From Bacillota bacterium (GTDB lineage Bacteria > Bacillota > Clostridia > Christensenellales > WQRI01): 33,790 nt of DNA. A program made the position numbers and the translations under genes. Location of the stretch: assembly GCA_009786825.1 (NCBI GenBank), contig WQRI01000011.1:13-33802 (forward strand), in the 5' to 3' direction. A model generated the notes under the pieces. It ran no database searches, had not been told where the DNA came from, and saw only the letters and a program-made list of their open reading frames with translations. Below, in pieces: positions 24,461-33,770 of the stretch; within the stretch, counting starts at the first letter, position 1, and every line of letters starts with the position of its first letter.

Positions 24461-25300
24461 TTAATCACTAACCCCTATTAAACCTTTTAGCCATTCTTTG
24501 TTTAAGTAGTTTTTGCCTAGATACTTTTCGTAGGGCGCTAGGCTGTCTTTGTCTTTAGAGTTTAGCGCCGATATAAAGGTTTGTTTGTTAAATAGTTGCT
24601 TGTACTCGGGGGTTGGTTGTTTTGGCTTTATGTGTGCGTTTTTGGGACAAACTGACTGACAAATATCACACCCTAAAAACTTATTGCCCATAACTTTTCT
24701 GTGGTGCGGTAATAGATTTATCGTAGTGCTTTTTGGGCTTCCCTGAGTTTTACGTAAGCAACTATCTACAAACAACTCACCAGAATGAAGCGCCCCAAAA
24801 GGACAAGCCCTAGAACACTTGCCACAAGTAAAGCACTCTAATTGCATATGCTCGTTTAAACTATGGTCTATTTCCACTTGTACATCTACCGCTTGAAGCG
24901 CAAAGTAAGAGCCGTAGTATTTGTTAAACAGCAAGTTGTTATGCCCAACGCTTGCAAGCCCCGAGTAAACAGCCAAGGGCTTATAACTATCTAGACGCGC
25001 TAGTTTTGCGCTTATGCCCGCTTCGTTTAGTTGCAAAACTATTTGCTCTGCACATTTTCGTAGCGCGTTAGAAGCCTCGTAATAAGCATCTACAAACAAA
25101 ACACTATCAGTCTGCTCATAACTAACACTAGCGCCCTTCTTACCACCTTTCTTACCGCCCCCGCTATTAGTTTTACCTTTGCTTTGCCCCACATCGTATG
25201 GACTATAAGGCTTTGTCAACAAAATTACACTAGCGCTCTCACTTACAGACATAGCCGAAAACTTTAAACCACTTTCATTTAAAATTTCCAAAATTCTCAT
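24461..25300 (-). CDS. QueG-like double [4Fe-4S] cluster protein
   Basis: This 279-residue protein is related to epoxyqueuosine reductase, which completes queuosine synthesis in tRNA. The ferredoxin-like part has C156, C159, C162 and C166 in CxxCxxCxxxCP order, then C181, C211, C214 and C218 in CDICQSVCP, enough for two clusters. The upstream cobalamin-binding half is shortened. The block usually reading AGLGWIGKN is SGLASVGHN here (113-121). A Gly/Lys/Ser-rich insert lies at 38-58. The C-terminal HEAT repeats of some QueG are absent. Because of the changes, a different reductase substrate or a divergent QueG are both possible. It overlaps glyS by 4 bp (ATGA), so translation is coupled. Confidence 0.82.
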   Translation of the reverse strand: MRILEILNESGLKFSAMSVSESASVILLTKPYSPYDVGQSKGKTNSGGGKKGGKKGASVSYEQTDSVLFVDAYYEASNALRKCAEQIVLQLNEAGISAKLARLDSYKPLAVYSGLASVGHNNLLFNKYYGSYFALQAVDVQVEIDHSLNEHMQLECFTCGKCSRACPFGALHSGELFVDSCLRKTQGSPKSTTINLLPHHRKVMGNKFLGCDICQSVCPKNAHIKPKQPTPEYKQLFNKQTFISALNSKDKDSLAPYEKYLGKNYLNKEWLKGLIGVSD

Positions 25301-26766
25301 AAACCAACTCTGTCTTCAATGTATTTTTTCAAGCTTTTAATCGCTACGCGCTTTTGCTTCATACTGTCTCTCTCTCTTACAGTCACCTTACCATCATCTA
25401 GCGTATCGAAATCTACCGTTACGCAAAATGGCGTGCCTATCTCATCTTGTCGGCGATAAAGTTTACCAATAGCGCCACTCTCATCGTACGTTGCGCTAAA
25501 ATGTTTGCTCAGGTCTGCGTAAATTTCTCTCGCACTTTCACTCAATTTTTTAGACAACGGCAAAACTGCCACCTTGTATGGCGCAAGCGCATTATGCAAT
25601 TTTAAAACTGTACGCGTATCGCCCTTACCCAAATCTTCTTCTGTGTATGCATCTATCAAATACATCAAAAACAGCCTAGCAACCCCAAATGTAGGCTCTA
25701 TAACGTAAGGTATAAAGCGCTCGTTCGTTTGCGGGCAGATATATTCTTGCGATATGCCCGATGCTTTTTCGTGCGCTTTCAAGTCGTAGTCTGTGCGGTT
25801 TGCTATACCGCTAATCTCGCCCCAGCCAAACGGAAACTTATACTCAAAGTCTATTGTGCGCTTAGAATAGTGGCTCAATTCGTCCGCGCTATGCTCTCTT
25901 ATTCTTAGGTTTTCTGCTCTCACACCCAAGCTTAAAAGCCACTCGTTACAAAACTTTTCCCAGTAAGTAAACCACTCGGCGTCCGTGCCTTCGCGACAAA
26001 AAAACTCTAATTCCATTTGCTCGAACTCTCGCGTTCTGAAAATAAAGTTACCCGGCGTTATCTCATTTCTAAAAGCCTTACCAATTTGCCCAACCCCAAA
26101 AGGAATTTTCATTCTGGTTGTGCGCTGTATGTTTTTAAAGTTTACAAAAATACCTTGCGCGGTTTCTGGGCGCATATAAATAGTATCTGCGCTCTCTTCA
26201 GTAACGCCCTGAAAAGTTTTAAACATCAAGTTAAACTTTCTAATCGGCGTAAACTCAGACTTACCGCAAGGGCAAGGTATAGCATTATCCGCTATGTATT
26301 TACTTAGCAAAGCGTCTTCCATTGTAGCCACCGCCGCTAGCGCAACCCCGCCGTACTCGGCATTAGGCTTGCCCTTACTTTTGCGCTGTATAAAAGCCTC
26401 TACTAAATGGTCTGCCCTGTGGCGCGTTTTACAACCCTTACAGTCTATCAGCGGGTCGGAAAAACCGCCAACGTGTCCGCTAGCCTCCCACACTTTTGGG
26501 TTTAGTAAAATACCACTATCAAGCCCCACAACAAGCGCGTGCTGCTTAACAAAACTAGCCCACCACAACTTTTTTATATTATTTTTAAGTTCTACCCCAA
26601 GCGGACCATAATCCCACGTGTTTGCAAGCCCGCCGTAAATCTCACTTCCCGCAAAAACAAACCCGCGCCCCTTACAAAGCGCCACTATTTTATCCATAGT
26701 AACTTTAGTTTCTGTTGCAACTTTACTATCTGCTATATTTTTGTTACCTGCTGTGTTTTTAGACAT
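25297..26766 (-). CDS. glyS: Glycyl-tRNA synthetase, single-chain dimeric type
   Basis: This enzyme charges tRNA-Gly with glycine and is the alpha2 class II type (called glyS or glyQS), not the tetrameric GlyQ/GlyS form. The N-terminal block [20 protein letters not shown] is diagnostic. Motif 2 is seen as [19 protein letters not shown] and motif 3 near [10 protein letters not shown]. The C-terminal anticodon-binding domain begins near [12 protein letters not shown]. At 489 residues it has normal length, plus a ~20-residue Lys/Thr-rich extension at the N-terminus. The start has GAGGAG five nt upstream. I see no T-box in the 196-bp upstream spacer, which is occupied by a heptad-repeat element. 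Confidence 0.96.
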   Translation of the reverse strand: MSKNTAGNKNIADSKVATETKVTMDKIVALCKGRGFVFAGSEIYGGLANTWDYGPLGVELKNNIKKLWWASFVKQHALVVGLDSGILLNPKVWEASGHVGGFSDPLIDCKGCKTRHRADHLVEAFIQRKSKGKPNAEYGGVALAAVATMEDALLSKYIADNAIPCPCGKSEFTPIRKFNLMFKTFQGVTEESADTIYMRPETAQGIFVNFKNIQRTTRMKIPFGVGQIGKAFRNEITPGNFIFRTREFEQMELEFFCREGTDAEWFTYWEKFCNEWLLSLGVRAENLRIREHSADELSHYSKRTIDFEYKFPFGWGEISGIANRTDYDLKAHEKASGISQEYICPQTNERFIPYVIEPTFGVARLFLMYLIDAYTEEDLGKGDTRTVLKLHNALAPYKVAVLPLSKKLSESAREIYADLSKHFSATYDESGAIGKLYRRQDEIGTPFCVTVDFDTLDDGKVTVRERDSMKQKRVAIKSLKKYIEDRVGL

Positions 26767-26779
26767 ATAAACTCCTCGA

Positions 26780-26960
26780 AAATTACAATGTACAAATTAC
26801 AAATTACAAATGCTACATATGCTTAGTACCAAAGCGTTTGAACAGTCTGCAATTTGTTTTCTTTTATAGTTAGACTAAATAATGCAATGCTAGCCGTTCA
26901 AAAGTTTGGCATATTATGGGTTAAACATTTGTAATTTGTGTCAATGTAATTTGTAATTTA
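26780..26960. repeat. Heptad-repeat intergenic element between hflX and glyS
   Basis: Left arm 26784-26812 is made of ACAAATT 7-mers, and right arm 26925-26960 of its complement. The core motif occurs at both ends in inverted orientation: GTTCAAAAGTTTGGCATATTATG at 26896-26918 (shown as separate blocks TTCAAAAGTTTGG and ATATTATG), and its diverged reverse complement at about 26816-26852 (CATATGC..AGTACCAAAGCGTTTGAACAG). This copy is upstream of glyS but leaves the glyS ribosome-binding site intact. Confidence 0.78.
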
Positions 26961-26962
26961 TT

Positions 26963-28117
26963 TTAACTAAACAATTTTCTTGCTATTTGTTTTTTTAACT
27001 CTTCTACGCCCTCGCCCGTTAGTGCCGATATATATATTGTATTTTTGTTTTCTATGTTGTCTAGTTTTATCAGTTTTTTACTTAAGTGGCGACTACCCTC
27101 AAGCGCATCTATTTTGTTAAAAACCATTATGGTTGGCTTGTCTATAACGCCAAGTTCTGCTAAAACCTTGTCTACAACTTCTATATCTTTGTTAACATCT
27201 TTACTTGCTATATCTACAACGTGAAGTAGTAAATCTGAGTGGCGCGCTTCCTCTAGTGTAGACTTAAACGCCTCTATAAACTCGTGCGGTAAATCTTGTA
27301 TAAACCCAACAGTATCTGTAAGCGTGTAGGTTGCGCCACCCGCGTCGCCCCCATCAATTCCCATACTTGTAAGGTCTGTCCAGATTTTTCTAGTAATTGG
27401 GTCTAGCGTAGCAAACAACTTGTCTTCCGCTAAAACATCTGCCTTTGTTAAAACATTCATAAGCGTAGACTTGCCCGCATTAGTATACCCAACAATTGCA
27501 ACAGACTTCTCGTTAGTAAGCCTTTTTTTGCGCCTAACCTCGCGTTGCTCGGCAAGTTTTTTAATCTCTTGACCTTTTTCGAAAATCTTGCGCCTTATTA
27601 CTCGGCGGTCTAACTCTAGTTTTGTCTCACCCGGTCCGCGCGTACCTATCCCCGCGCCTTGCTGAGATAAGACCATACCCTGCCCGATAAGGCGCGGAAG
27701 CGAGTATTTTAACTGAGCCAACTCTACTTGCAGTTTACCCTCTAAACTGCTTGCGCGCCACGCAAAAATATCTAGGATAAGCATATTTCTGTCTATTATG
27801 TTAACGTTCATCGCTTCATTTAAATTCTTTAACTGCCTGCCGGATAATTGGTTGTTAAATATAACAAGGTCTATACTAACTTGCTGTTCTGTTTCTATAT
27901 CGTCTATAAGTTCTTTAATCTCATCTACCTTACCGCTTCCTATAAAAAACTCTTTATCTACGCTTTGTCTGTTCTGCGTAACAACTGCCATAACTTGCCC
28001 GCCAACTGTGTAGACAAGGCTTTCTAACTCGGCTAAACTGTTGGTAATATCAGCCCCTTCCAGCGCAACACCAACAAGCAAAACCCTTTGTATTGTTTGT
28101 GTATTACTACTTTGCAT
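26963..28117 (-). CDS. hflX: GTPase HflX
   Basis: HflX is a ribosome-associated GTPase that splits stalled or hibernating 70S particles. The N-terminal domain has the family features FFIGSGKV (57-64) and GPGETKLE (161-168), followed by a charged helical linker and the G domain: G1 GYTNAGKST (210-218), G3 DTVGF (268-272) and G4 NKID (334-337). An extra Gly/Ala-rich stretch precedes G3 (about 252-263). The length is 384 residues. AGGAGGGG six nt upstream of the ATG lies inside the end of cca, which it overlaps by 11 bp, so the two are co-translated. Confidence 0.95.
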   Translation of the reverse strand: MQSSNTQTIQRVLLVGVALEGADITNSLAELESLVYTVGGQVMAVVTQNRQSVDKEFFIGSGKVDEIKELIDDIETEQQVSIDLVIFNNQLSGRQLKNLNEAMNVNIIDRNMLILDIFAWRASSLEGKLQVELAQLKYSLPRLIGQGMVLSQQGAGIGTRGPGETKLELDRRVIRRKIFEKGQEIKKLAEQREVRRKKRLTNEKSVAIVGYTNAGKSTLMNVLTKADVLAEDKLFATLDPITRKIWTDLTSMGIDGGDAGGATYTLTDTVGFIQDLPHEFIEAFKSTLEEARHSDLLLHVVDIASKDVNKDIEVVDKVLAELGVIDKPTIMVFNKIDALEGSRHLSKKLIKLDNIENKNTIYISALTGEGVEELKKQIARKLFS

Positions 28118-29594
28118 CTACGCCCCTCCTTAATTTTTTTGCATATTTTATAAGCCGAACTTTATTATTCTCGCTTGGGTTATCTATAACATAACTAAGG
28201 CACGCGTCTAAAATTTTGCCAATAGCCGCCCCCTTGGCTATGTTTGCATCTAGAATATCAAAGCCGTTAATCGCCAAGTCTTTAAGCGAAAATGCTTCGT
28301 TATCGGCTTTTATTTGCTTTAGAATCTGCTTAACTTTTTCTATGCGCTCTAACTTGTTTTGCGATAGTTTTAAAACCTTTGCTTTGTTGTCTGCTATTTG
28401 AAGTTGTAGCAGTAGCAAAAATATTTCTTCGCCCACCTTAGACAAAAAGCGCTTGACAGACTTTTTAGACAAATAGTGCATTCTGCCGTGGTGATATAAC
28501 AGCGTACACACCAAACTTATTGTGGCGTTATCAAACTTTAAATCTTTTAAAATTTGCCTTGCCATATCAGCCGACTTTTTCTCGTGGTTAATGTACTGGT
28601 CTTGCCCGGTTGTTAGATTTGTTGTTCTGGTGTAAACCTTGCCTGTGTCGTGCAGAAGTGCTGCTAGGCGCAGTATAAACCCAAAGTTTTTAGCGTCACT
28701 CTCACTAGTGTTCTCAAACGGCTTAAAATATGGCACAACTTCTATACACGCTTTTAAGTTGTGGTCTAGTATGCTTAAATTATGATACTTGTTATTTTGC
28801 TCTATATCGCACAGTTTTAAAACAGGAAAAATCTCTAACAAAAATGGTTTTGCCTGCTCTAAATTTTGTGCTTTTAAGTTTGGTAGAATCTCGCGTAACT
28901 CTGTTTGGATACGCTCTGGCGCTACTTTTGCTAGTGTATGTTTTAGTGCAAGCATAGCGCTATACGTATTTTTCTCTATTGTAAAGCCAAAGCGCGAAGC
29001 AAATCGAAGCGCCCTTAAAATACGCAAGGCGTCTTCTCTAAAGCGCTCTTTTGCGTTCCCCACCGCTTTAACTACGCCGTTTTTTATATCATCTAATCCG
29101 CCGAATAAATCTATAAGTGTGTCGCCGTATGCTAGTGCGTTTATTGTAAAGTCGCGGCGCGCTAAGTCATCATTTATATTTTCAGAAAACTTAACGCTAT
29201 TAGGGCGTCTGCCATCTAGATACTCGCCATCTAGTCTGTAAGTTGTAACTTCTATATTTTGGTATTCGGCACGCTCGCTCTCGCCTATATCACTTTTGCA
29301 ATCAACCCCGCTATCAGCCCTAGTGCCACTTTTACTGCCCGAACACTCAACCTCAGCCCGAACCCTTAGCGTAATTGTGCCGTACTTCTCGCCCGTTGGT
29401 ATAACCTTTATACCCTCTACCCCTGCAAAAACTTCTTTCACTTGTTTTGGACTAGCGCAGGTTGCTACATCAAAATCTTTTGGCTGTAACTTTAAAAATA
29501 GGTCTCTAACACAGCCGCCCACAATGTATGCAGAGTAACCAGAGACCCTCAGCCTATCCAAAATAAGTTCTACATTTTTAGGAATATTTTTCAC
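28107..29594 (-). CDS. cca: CCA tRNA nucleotidyltransferase with HD domain
   Basis: This protein adds or repairs the 3' CCA end of tRNA. The nucleotidyltransferase head shows VGGCVRD (25-31), the metal-binding DFD (40-42), RRDFTINALAY (146-156) and RILRALRFASRFGF (191-204). A C-terminal HD domain (near ALLHDTGK) may add phosphohydrolase activity. The length is 495 residues. A Ser/Gly/Glu-rich insert (about 80-112) splits the catalytic palm between strands, where typical enzymes have none. The start is GTG at 29594 with only a weak AGG 11 nt upstream. The small membrane protein gene ends 12 bp before it and hflX follows with overlap. Confidence 0.93.
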   Translation of the reverse strand: MKNIPKNVELILDRLRVSGYSAYIVGGCVRDLFLKLQPKDFDVATCASPKQVKEVFAGVEGIKVIPTGEKYGTITLRVRAEVECSGSKSGTRADSGVDCKSDIGESERAEYQNIEVTTYRLDGEYLDGRRPNSVKFSENINDDLARRDFTINALAYGDTLIDLFGGLDDIKNGVVKAVGNAKERFREDALRILRALRFASRFGFTIEKNTYSAMLALKHTLAKVAPERIQTELREILPNLKAQNLEQAKPFLLEIFPVLKLCDIEQNNKYHNLSILDHNLKACIEVVPYFKPFENTSESDAKNFGFILRLAALLHDTGKVYTRTTNLTTGQDQYINHEKKSADMARQILKDLKFDNATISLVCTLLYHHGRMHYLSKKSVKRFLSKVGEEIFLLLLQLQIADNKAKVLKLSQNKLERIEKVKQILKQIKADNEAFSLKDLAINGFDILDANIAKGAAIGKILDACLSYVIDNPSENNKVRLIKYAKKLRRGVDAK

Positions 29595-29606
29595 GTTTAA
29601 ATTAAC

Positions 29607-29825
29607 CTAACTTCTATCCACATCGTCATTATTTTTGTTGCCCGCCAAAGTAATAATTGTAAGAATTAAAAAAACTATTACCGAAATTATCGCGCCCGAT
29701 ATCAAAAAGAAGTATAAACCCCTACCGCGCTCATTCGCCGCCGGAAAAATCCACGCAATTAAAAAGTAAACAACGCCCGCAATAAGCGCAATAAAAAGGT
29801 TACCTAATAGTTTGTCTTTGTTCAT
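29607..29825 (-). CDS. 72-residue membrane protein, two helices
   Basis: This small hydrophobic protein has two membrane helices (about 8-27 and 38-62), a short Arg-rich loop (NERGRG), and an Asn/Asp-rich tail. It has no family I recognise. The start at 29825 (MNKDKLLG) is preferred over a longer frame to 29900 that would be translated from repeat-element sequence. The ATG follows the heptad arm directly and lacks a ribosome-binding site. It heads the cca-hflX group with a 12-bp gap. Confidence 0.7.
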   Translation of the reverse strand: MNKDKLLGNLFIALIAGVVYFLIAWIFPAANERGRGLYFFLISGAIISVIVFLILTIITLAGNKNNDDVDRS

Positions 29826-29827
29826 AG

Positions 29828-30033
29828 TTACAATGTACAAATTACAATGTACAATGTACAAATTTTTCGCCGCTAGCGCGGGCAAGATTAATCTTTGCAA
29901 ATTGATTAAAAAGTGAAAATCTGACTGTTCAAAAGTTTTGTCAATAGGAGTTTAACATTTGTAATTTGTACATTGTAATTTGTAATTTCAAATTTTTGTA
30001 ATTTGTAATTTCAAATTTTGTAATTTGTATTTT
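29828..30033. repeat. Heptad-repeat intergenic element between guaB and the small membrane protein gene
   Basis: Left arm 29828-29862 holds TTACAATG/TACAAAT units, and right arm 29955-30033 their complement (ATTTGTA, 7-nt units, extended). The core starts with the hairpin CCGCTAGCGCGG (29871-29882), identical to the trkH-trkA copy, and ends with the family motif CTGTTCAAAAGTTTTG...TAGGAGTTTAACA (29924-29956). Confidence 0.8.
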
Positions 30034-30039
30034 GGTGGT

Positions 30040-31617
<1,578 letters not shown>

Positions 31618-31638
31618 TTAGACACTAAATTTGTGCGT

Positions 31639-32616
31639 TTAAACACTAAATATCGTGAGATTATTAAATTCTGTTATAATGTCTTGCCAAACGGCAATGT
31701 AGGCAGTTTGCCCAAAATGCGTATTAAGTAAGTGCATACTTACTGCCATCTCAAGCCCCCTATTTCTAATGTCTGCCCTTGCTTGCAACCTTTGTAAGTC
31801 TGTCATACCGGCAATTGTCGGTAGCCTTGCAAAATTATTTAGCATATGCTCAGACTGATAAACCGCCGATTCGTTAATGCCTTGCAGATTATCCTCTAAA
31901 AGCGCCCGCGCAGTATTGTGCCTACTTCCGCTACTATTTAAAAATTCTCTGATAAAAGCCCCCATAACAAAATTATACTTAAACGAATAAAACGCAAGCG
32001 GGTGCTGAACAAACAAACTGCCAATAATTGGGTTACGCAAATTTTCTAAATCTCTTTGCGCAAAAGTAAAAGCGCCATTAACCTGCCCTTCTCTAAACAA
32101 CGCGCGCACATAAACACTTTTCAAAAAATTATCGTAATTAAACGAAGTAAGCAAGTTATGCGCCGAGTTCGTGTCGTCTAGCGCGTTTCTGTTAACAACA
32201 AATTGCGAGTAACTCTCGTGAGATAGCATATGGTTTGCAAAAAAGTATGCAAAGCGACGATGATTATTTGCGCCCGCATACCTATCCAGCGTAAAAGCCA
32301 AAAGGTTTATATCACCACTAGCCTGCCCACCCCTAGTAGAGCGCTCGAACGCAAGAGACGTAAAATAACCGCTAGCATTATCAAAGCCCATACTAAAAAA
32401 TACGCGTCCTAAAGTGCGTGGCGAAAAAATTAAAAACGCCTGAAAAGTAATAGCAAAAATAAGCACAAAAGCAAGCAAGCCCTTAAGCCCCAAAGCAAGC
32501 ATACTTTGTGGCTTGCTAGAATGGCGCAGACCAATGTCAGATAAGTCTGCGTTTGTCGGCTCTAAGTGGGCAATTTCTGCCTCGCTTAATTCGTTGTGCG
32601 GTGATACATTCTCCAT
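31639..32616 (-). CDS. Single-pass membrane protein of unknown function
   Basis: This 325-residue protein has an acidic cytoplasmic N-terminus (1-38), one membrane helix (about 42-65), and a large helical extracytoplasmic domain rich in Asn, Phe, Arg and Leu. No catalytic motif or known repeat is obvious. The helix-rich pattern could suit a tetratricopeptide-like scaffold, but no consensus repeat can be read. It is expressed from a strong promoter only 9 nt upstream of the ATG and has no ribosome-binding site. guaB follows 48 bp later. It diverges from a lipoprotein gene. Confidence 0.72.
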   Translation of the reverse strand: MENVSPHNELSEAEIAHLEPTNADLSDIGLRHSSKPQSMLALGLKGLLAFVLIFAITFQAFLIFSPRTLGRVFFSMGFDNASGYFTSLAFERSTRGGQASGDINLLAFTLDRYAGANNHRRFAYFFANHMLSHESYSQFVVNRNALDDTNSAHNLLTSFNYDNFLKSVYVRALFREGQVNGAFTFAQRDLENLRNPIIGSLFVQHPLAFYSFKYNFVMGAFIREFLNSSGSRHNTARALLEDNLQGINESAVYQSEHMLNNFARLPTIAGMTDLQRLQARADIRNRGLEMAVSMHLLNTHFGQTAYIAVWQDIITEFNNLTIFSV

Positions 32617-32625
32617 AATTTATTA

Positions 32626-32654
32626 ATTATATCACAATTAAAAAAAAAATGCAA
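32626..32654 (-). promoter_or_regulatory. Promoter of the unknown membrane protein gene (and possibly guaB)
   Basis: On the minus strand TTGCAT (32649-32654) and TATAAT (32626-32631) are 17 bp apart. The -10 lies 9 nt from the ATG, implying a leaderless or near-leaderless mRNA. The boxes are identical to those of the foldase promoter at 13243-13271. The remaining spacer (32655-32796) is AT-rich, and no further feature could be fixed. Confidence 0.78.
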
Positions 32655-32796
32655 CAACATTAAAGGCAGAAATGGAAAATTTGTGTTCTAAGAGTATTTA
32701 TTTTAACATTGCAAAAAGCCACAAATGTAGACAAGTTCATTCATATTTGTACAAGCACAAGCATAACTTAAAAAAGCAAAACAAAATTTATTTTAT

Positions 32797-32836
32797 ATAC
32801 TAATTTGCTAGGCACGACCATAAAGCAAATTAGTAT
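32797..32836 (+). promoter_or_regulatory. Perfect 13-bp inverted repeat before the lipoprotein gene
   Basis: ATACTAATTTGCT (32797-32809) and its exact reverse complement (32824-32836) flank a 14-nt spacer. The repeat ends six bases before the ribosome-binding site. The left half overlaps TATACT (32796-32801), a possible -10, although no good -35 is found. It could be a repressor operator or an RNA hairpin controlling translation. Confidence 0.5.
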
Positions 32837-32854
32837 CAATTAGAGGTGATTAAA

Positions 32855-33559
32855 ATGCTTAAAATTTTAAAACAAAGGCGCAATATGATTATTTCTGCGG
32901 TTGCTTTAGTTGCGGTTGTAGTGTCTGTTGTGTTTATTATTACAGCGTGCAGGCGCGACCCACTAAGAAGCGTGCTAAGGCACGTATCCGAAATTCAGTA
33001 CAGCGTTTGGACAGGCTCTAACACAGACTACACAGTAAGCGTAGTTACGGGCAGGCGAGAGACTCCATTTAACATAGATGGCAGGTCTACAGCAACTATG
33101 ACAGACTTCACAGTAATAACTATGACCCCTACAAACCGACCAGAAGCCGAGCAAACTTTTACTTTCACGCTTACAGTTGCTAACAACAACTTTAACGGCA
33201 CTTTTGTAACAAACCCGTTTGGCGATAACTTTTTTGCAGACCTAAGCCAAATGCTTGGGCAACACGCGAGTATTGCAATCAGAATAGTAATGGGCGAAGA
33301 CACTCAAAACATTACGCTTCAACAACAAAACACAAGCGAGATGATTACCGGCTACGAAGTTTTAGAAATAGCACAAAGAGAATTCTCTCAACTTTTCGAG
33401 AACATAAACTTCGAGATTTTAATAAAATTTGTGCAAGACCCACTAGGCGCAAAAGACACATTCTTTTGGTACATAGCCCTAGTAAATGCAGAAAACCAAT
33501 TCAACGCCCTACTAATAAACCCAATAACAAGAGAAATTGTAGCACGCAAAACAACATAA
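32855..33559 (+). CDS. Lipoprotein of unknown function
   Basis: This 234-residue protein has a lipoprotein signal: basic start, hydrophobic core (11-29) and lipobox ITAC with C32. The mature part is Thr/Asn/Phe-rich with alternating strand-like segments and no enzyme motif I recognise. It may be a substrate-independent surface lipoprotein. The ATG at 32855 is preferred over an in-frame GTG at 32846, because AGAGGTGA lies at the right distance for the ATG and includes that GTG. A perfect inverted repeat precedes it and a 21-bp-stem terminator overlaps its stop codon, so it is monocistronic. Confidence 0.78.
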   Translation: MLKILKQRRNMIISAVALVAVVVSVVFIITACRRDPLRSVLRHVSEIQYSVWTGSNTDYTVSVVTGRRETPFNIDGRSTATMTDFTVITMTPTNRPEAEQTFTFTLTVANNNFNGTFVTNPFGDNFFADLSQMLGQHASIAIRIVMGEDTQNITLQQQNTSEMITGYEVLEIAQREFSQLFENINFEILIKFVQDPLGAKDTFFWYIALVNAENQFNALLINPITREIVARKTT

Positions 33560-33602
33560 CCAAAAAAGGTTTTGAGCCTATGCTCAAAACCTTTTTTGGT
33601 TA
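33557..33602 (+). terminator. Very long hairpin terminator
   Basis: A perfect 21-bp stem (33557-33577 with 33582-33602) with a CTAT loop begins at the stop codon of the lipoprotein gene. The T6 lies inside the 3' side of the stem rather than after it. The symmetrical A/T runs allow activity on both strands. Confidence 0.8.
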
Positions 33603-33670
33603 ATTCAGAATTATGAATTATGAATTCAGAATTGTTACAAACATTATATGCTTTTACATTTGAACAGTTA
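33603..33670. repeat. Partial heptad-repeat element
   Basis: One arm (33603-33634) is made of GAATTAT 7-mers. It is followed by the reverse complement of the family motif (GTTACAAACATTATATG then TTTGAACAG, 33634-33666). No second arm is seen. Instead a different repeat (33690-33770) follows, or the other arm lies beyond an insertion or the window end. Confidence 0.6.
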
Positions 33671-33689
33671 GAAATGATTACTTTTGTAT

Positions 33690-33770
33690 TGTCATTCTGA
33701 GCGAAGCGAAGAATCTAGGCGTAGCCGTATTTTCGCTTCGCTAGACCCTGTCACTTCGTTCAGGGTGACA
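33690..33770. repeat. REP-like GC-richer palindromic repeat
   Basis: The ends TGTCATTCTGAGCGAAG (33690-33706) and CTTCGTTCAGGGTGACA (33754-33770) are imperfect inverted repeats. Inside, GCGAAGCGAA (33701-33710) and TTCGCTTCGC (33732-33741) pair perfectly. The end sequence is of a kind I recall from interspersed intergenic repeats in many unrelated bacteria, but I could not check that. No transposase is present. It lies inside or next to the partial heptad element. Bases 33771-33790 show nothing. Confidence 0.7.

Noticed and set aside
26767-26962. T-box riboswitch upstream of glyS
   Set aside because: No T-box sequence, specifier stem or terminator/antiterminator pair is visible. The spacer is filled by a heptad-repeat element.
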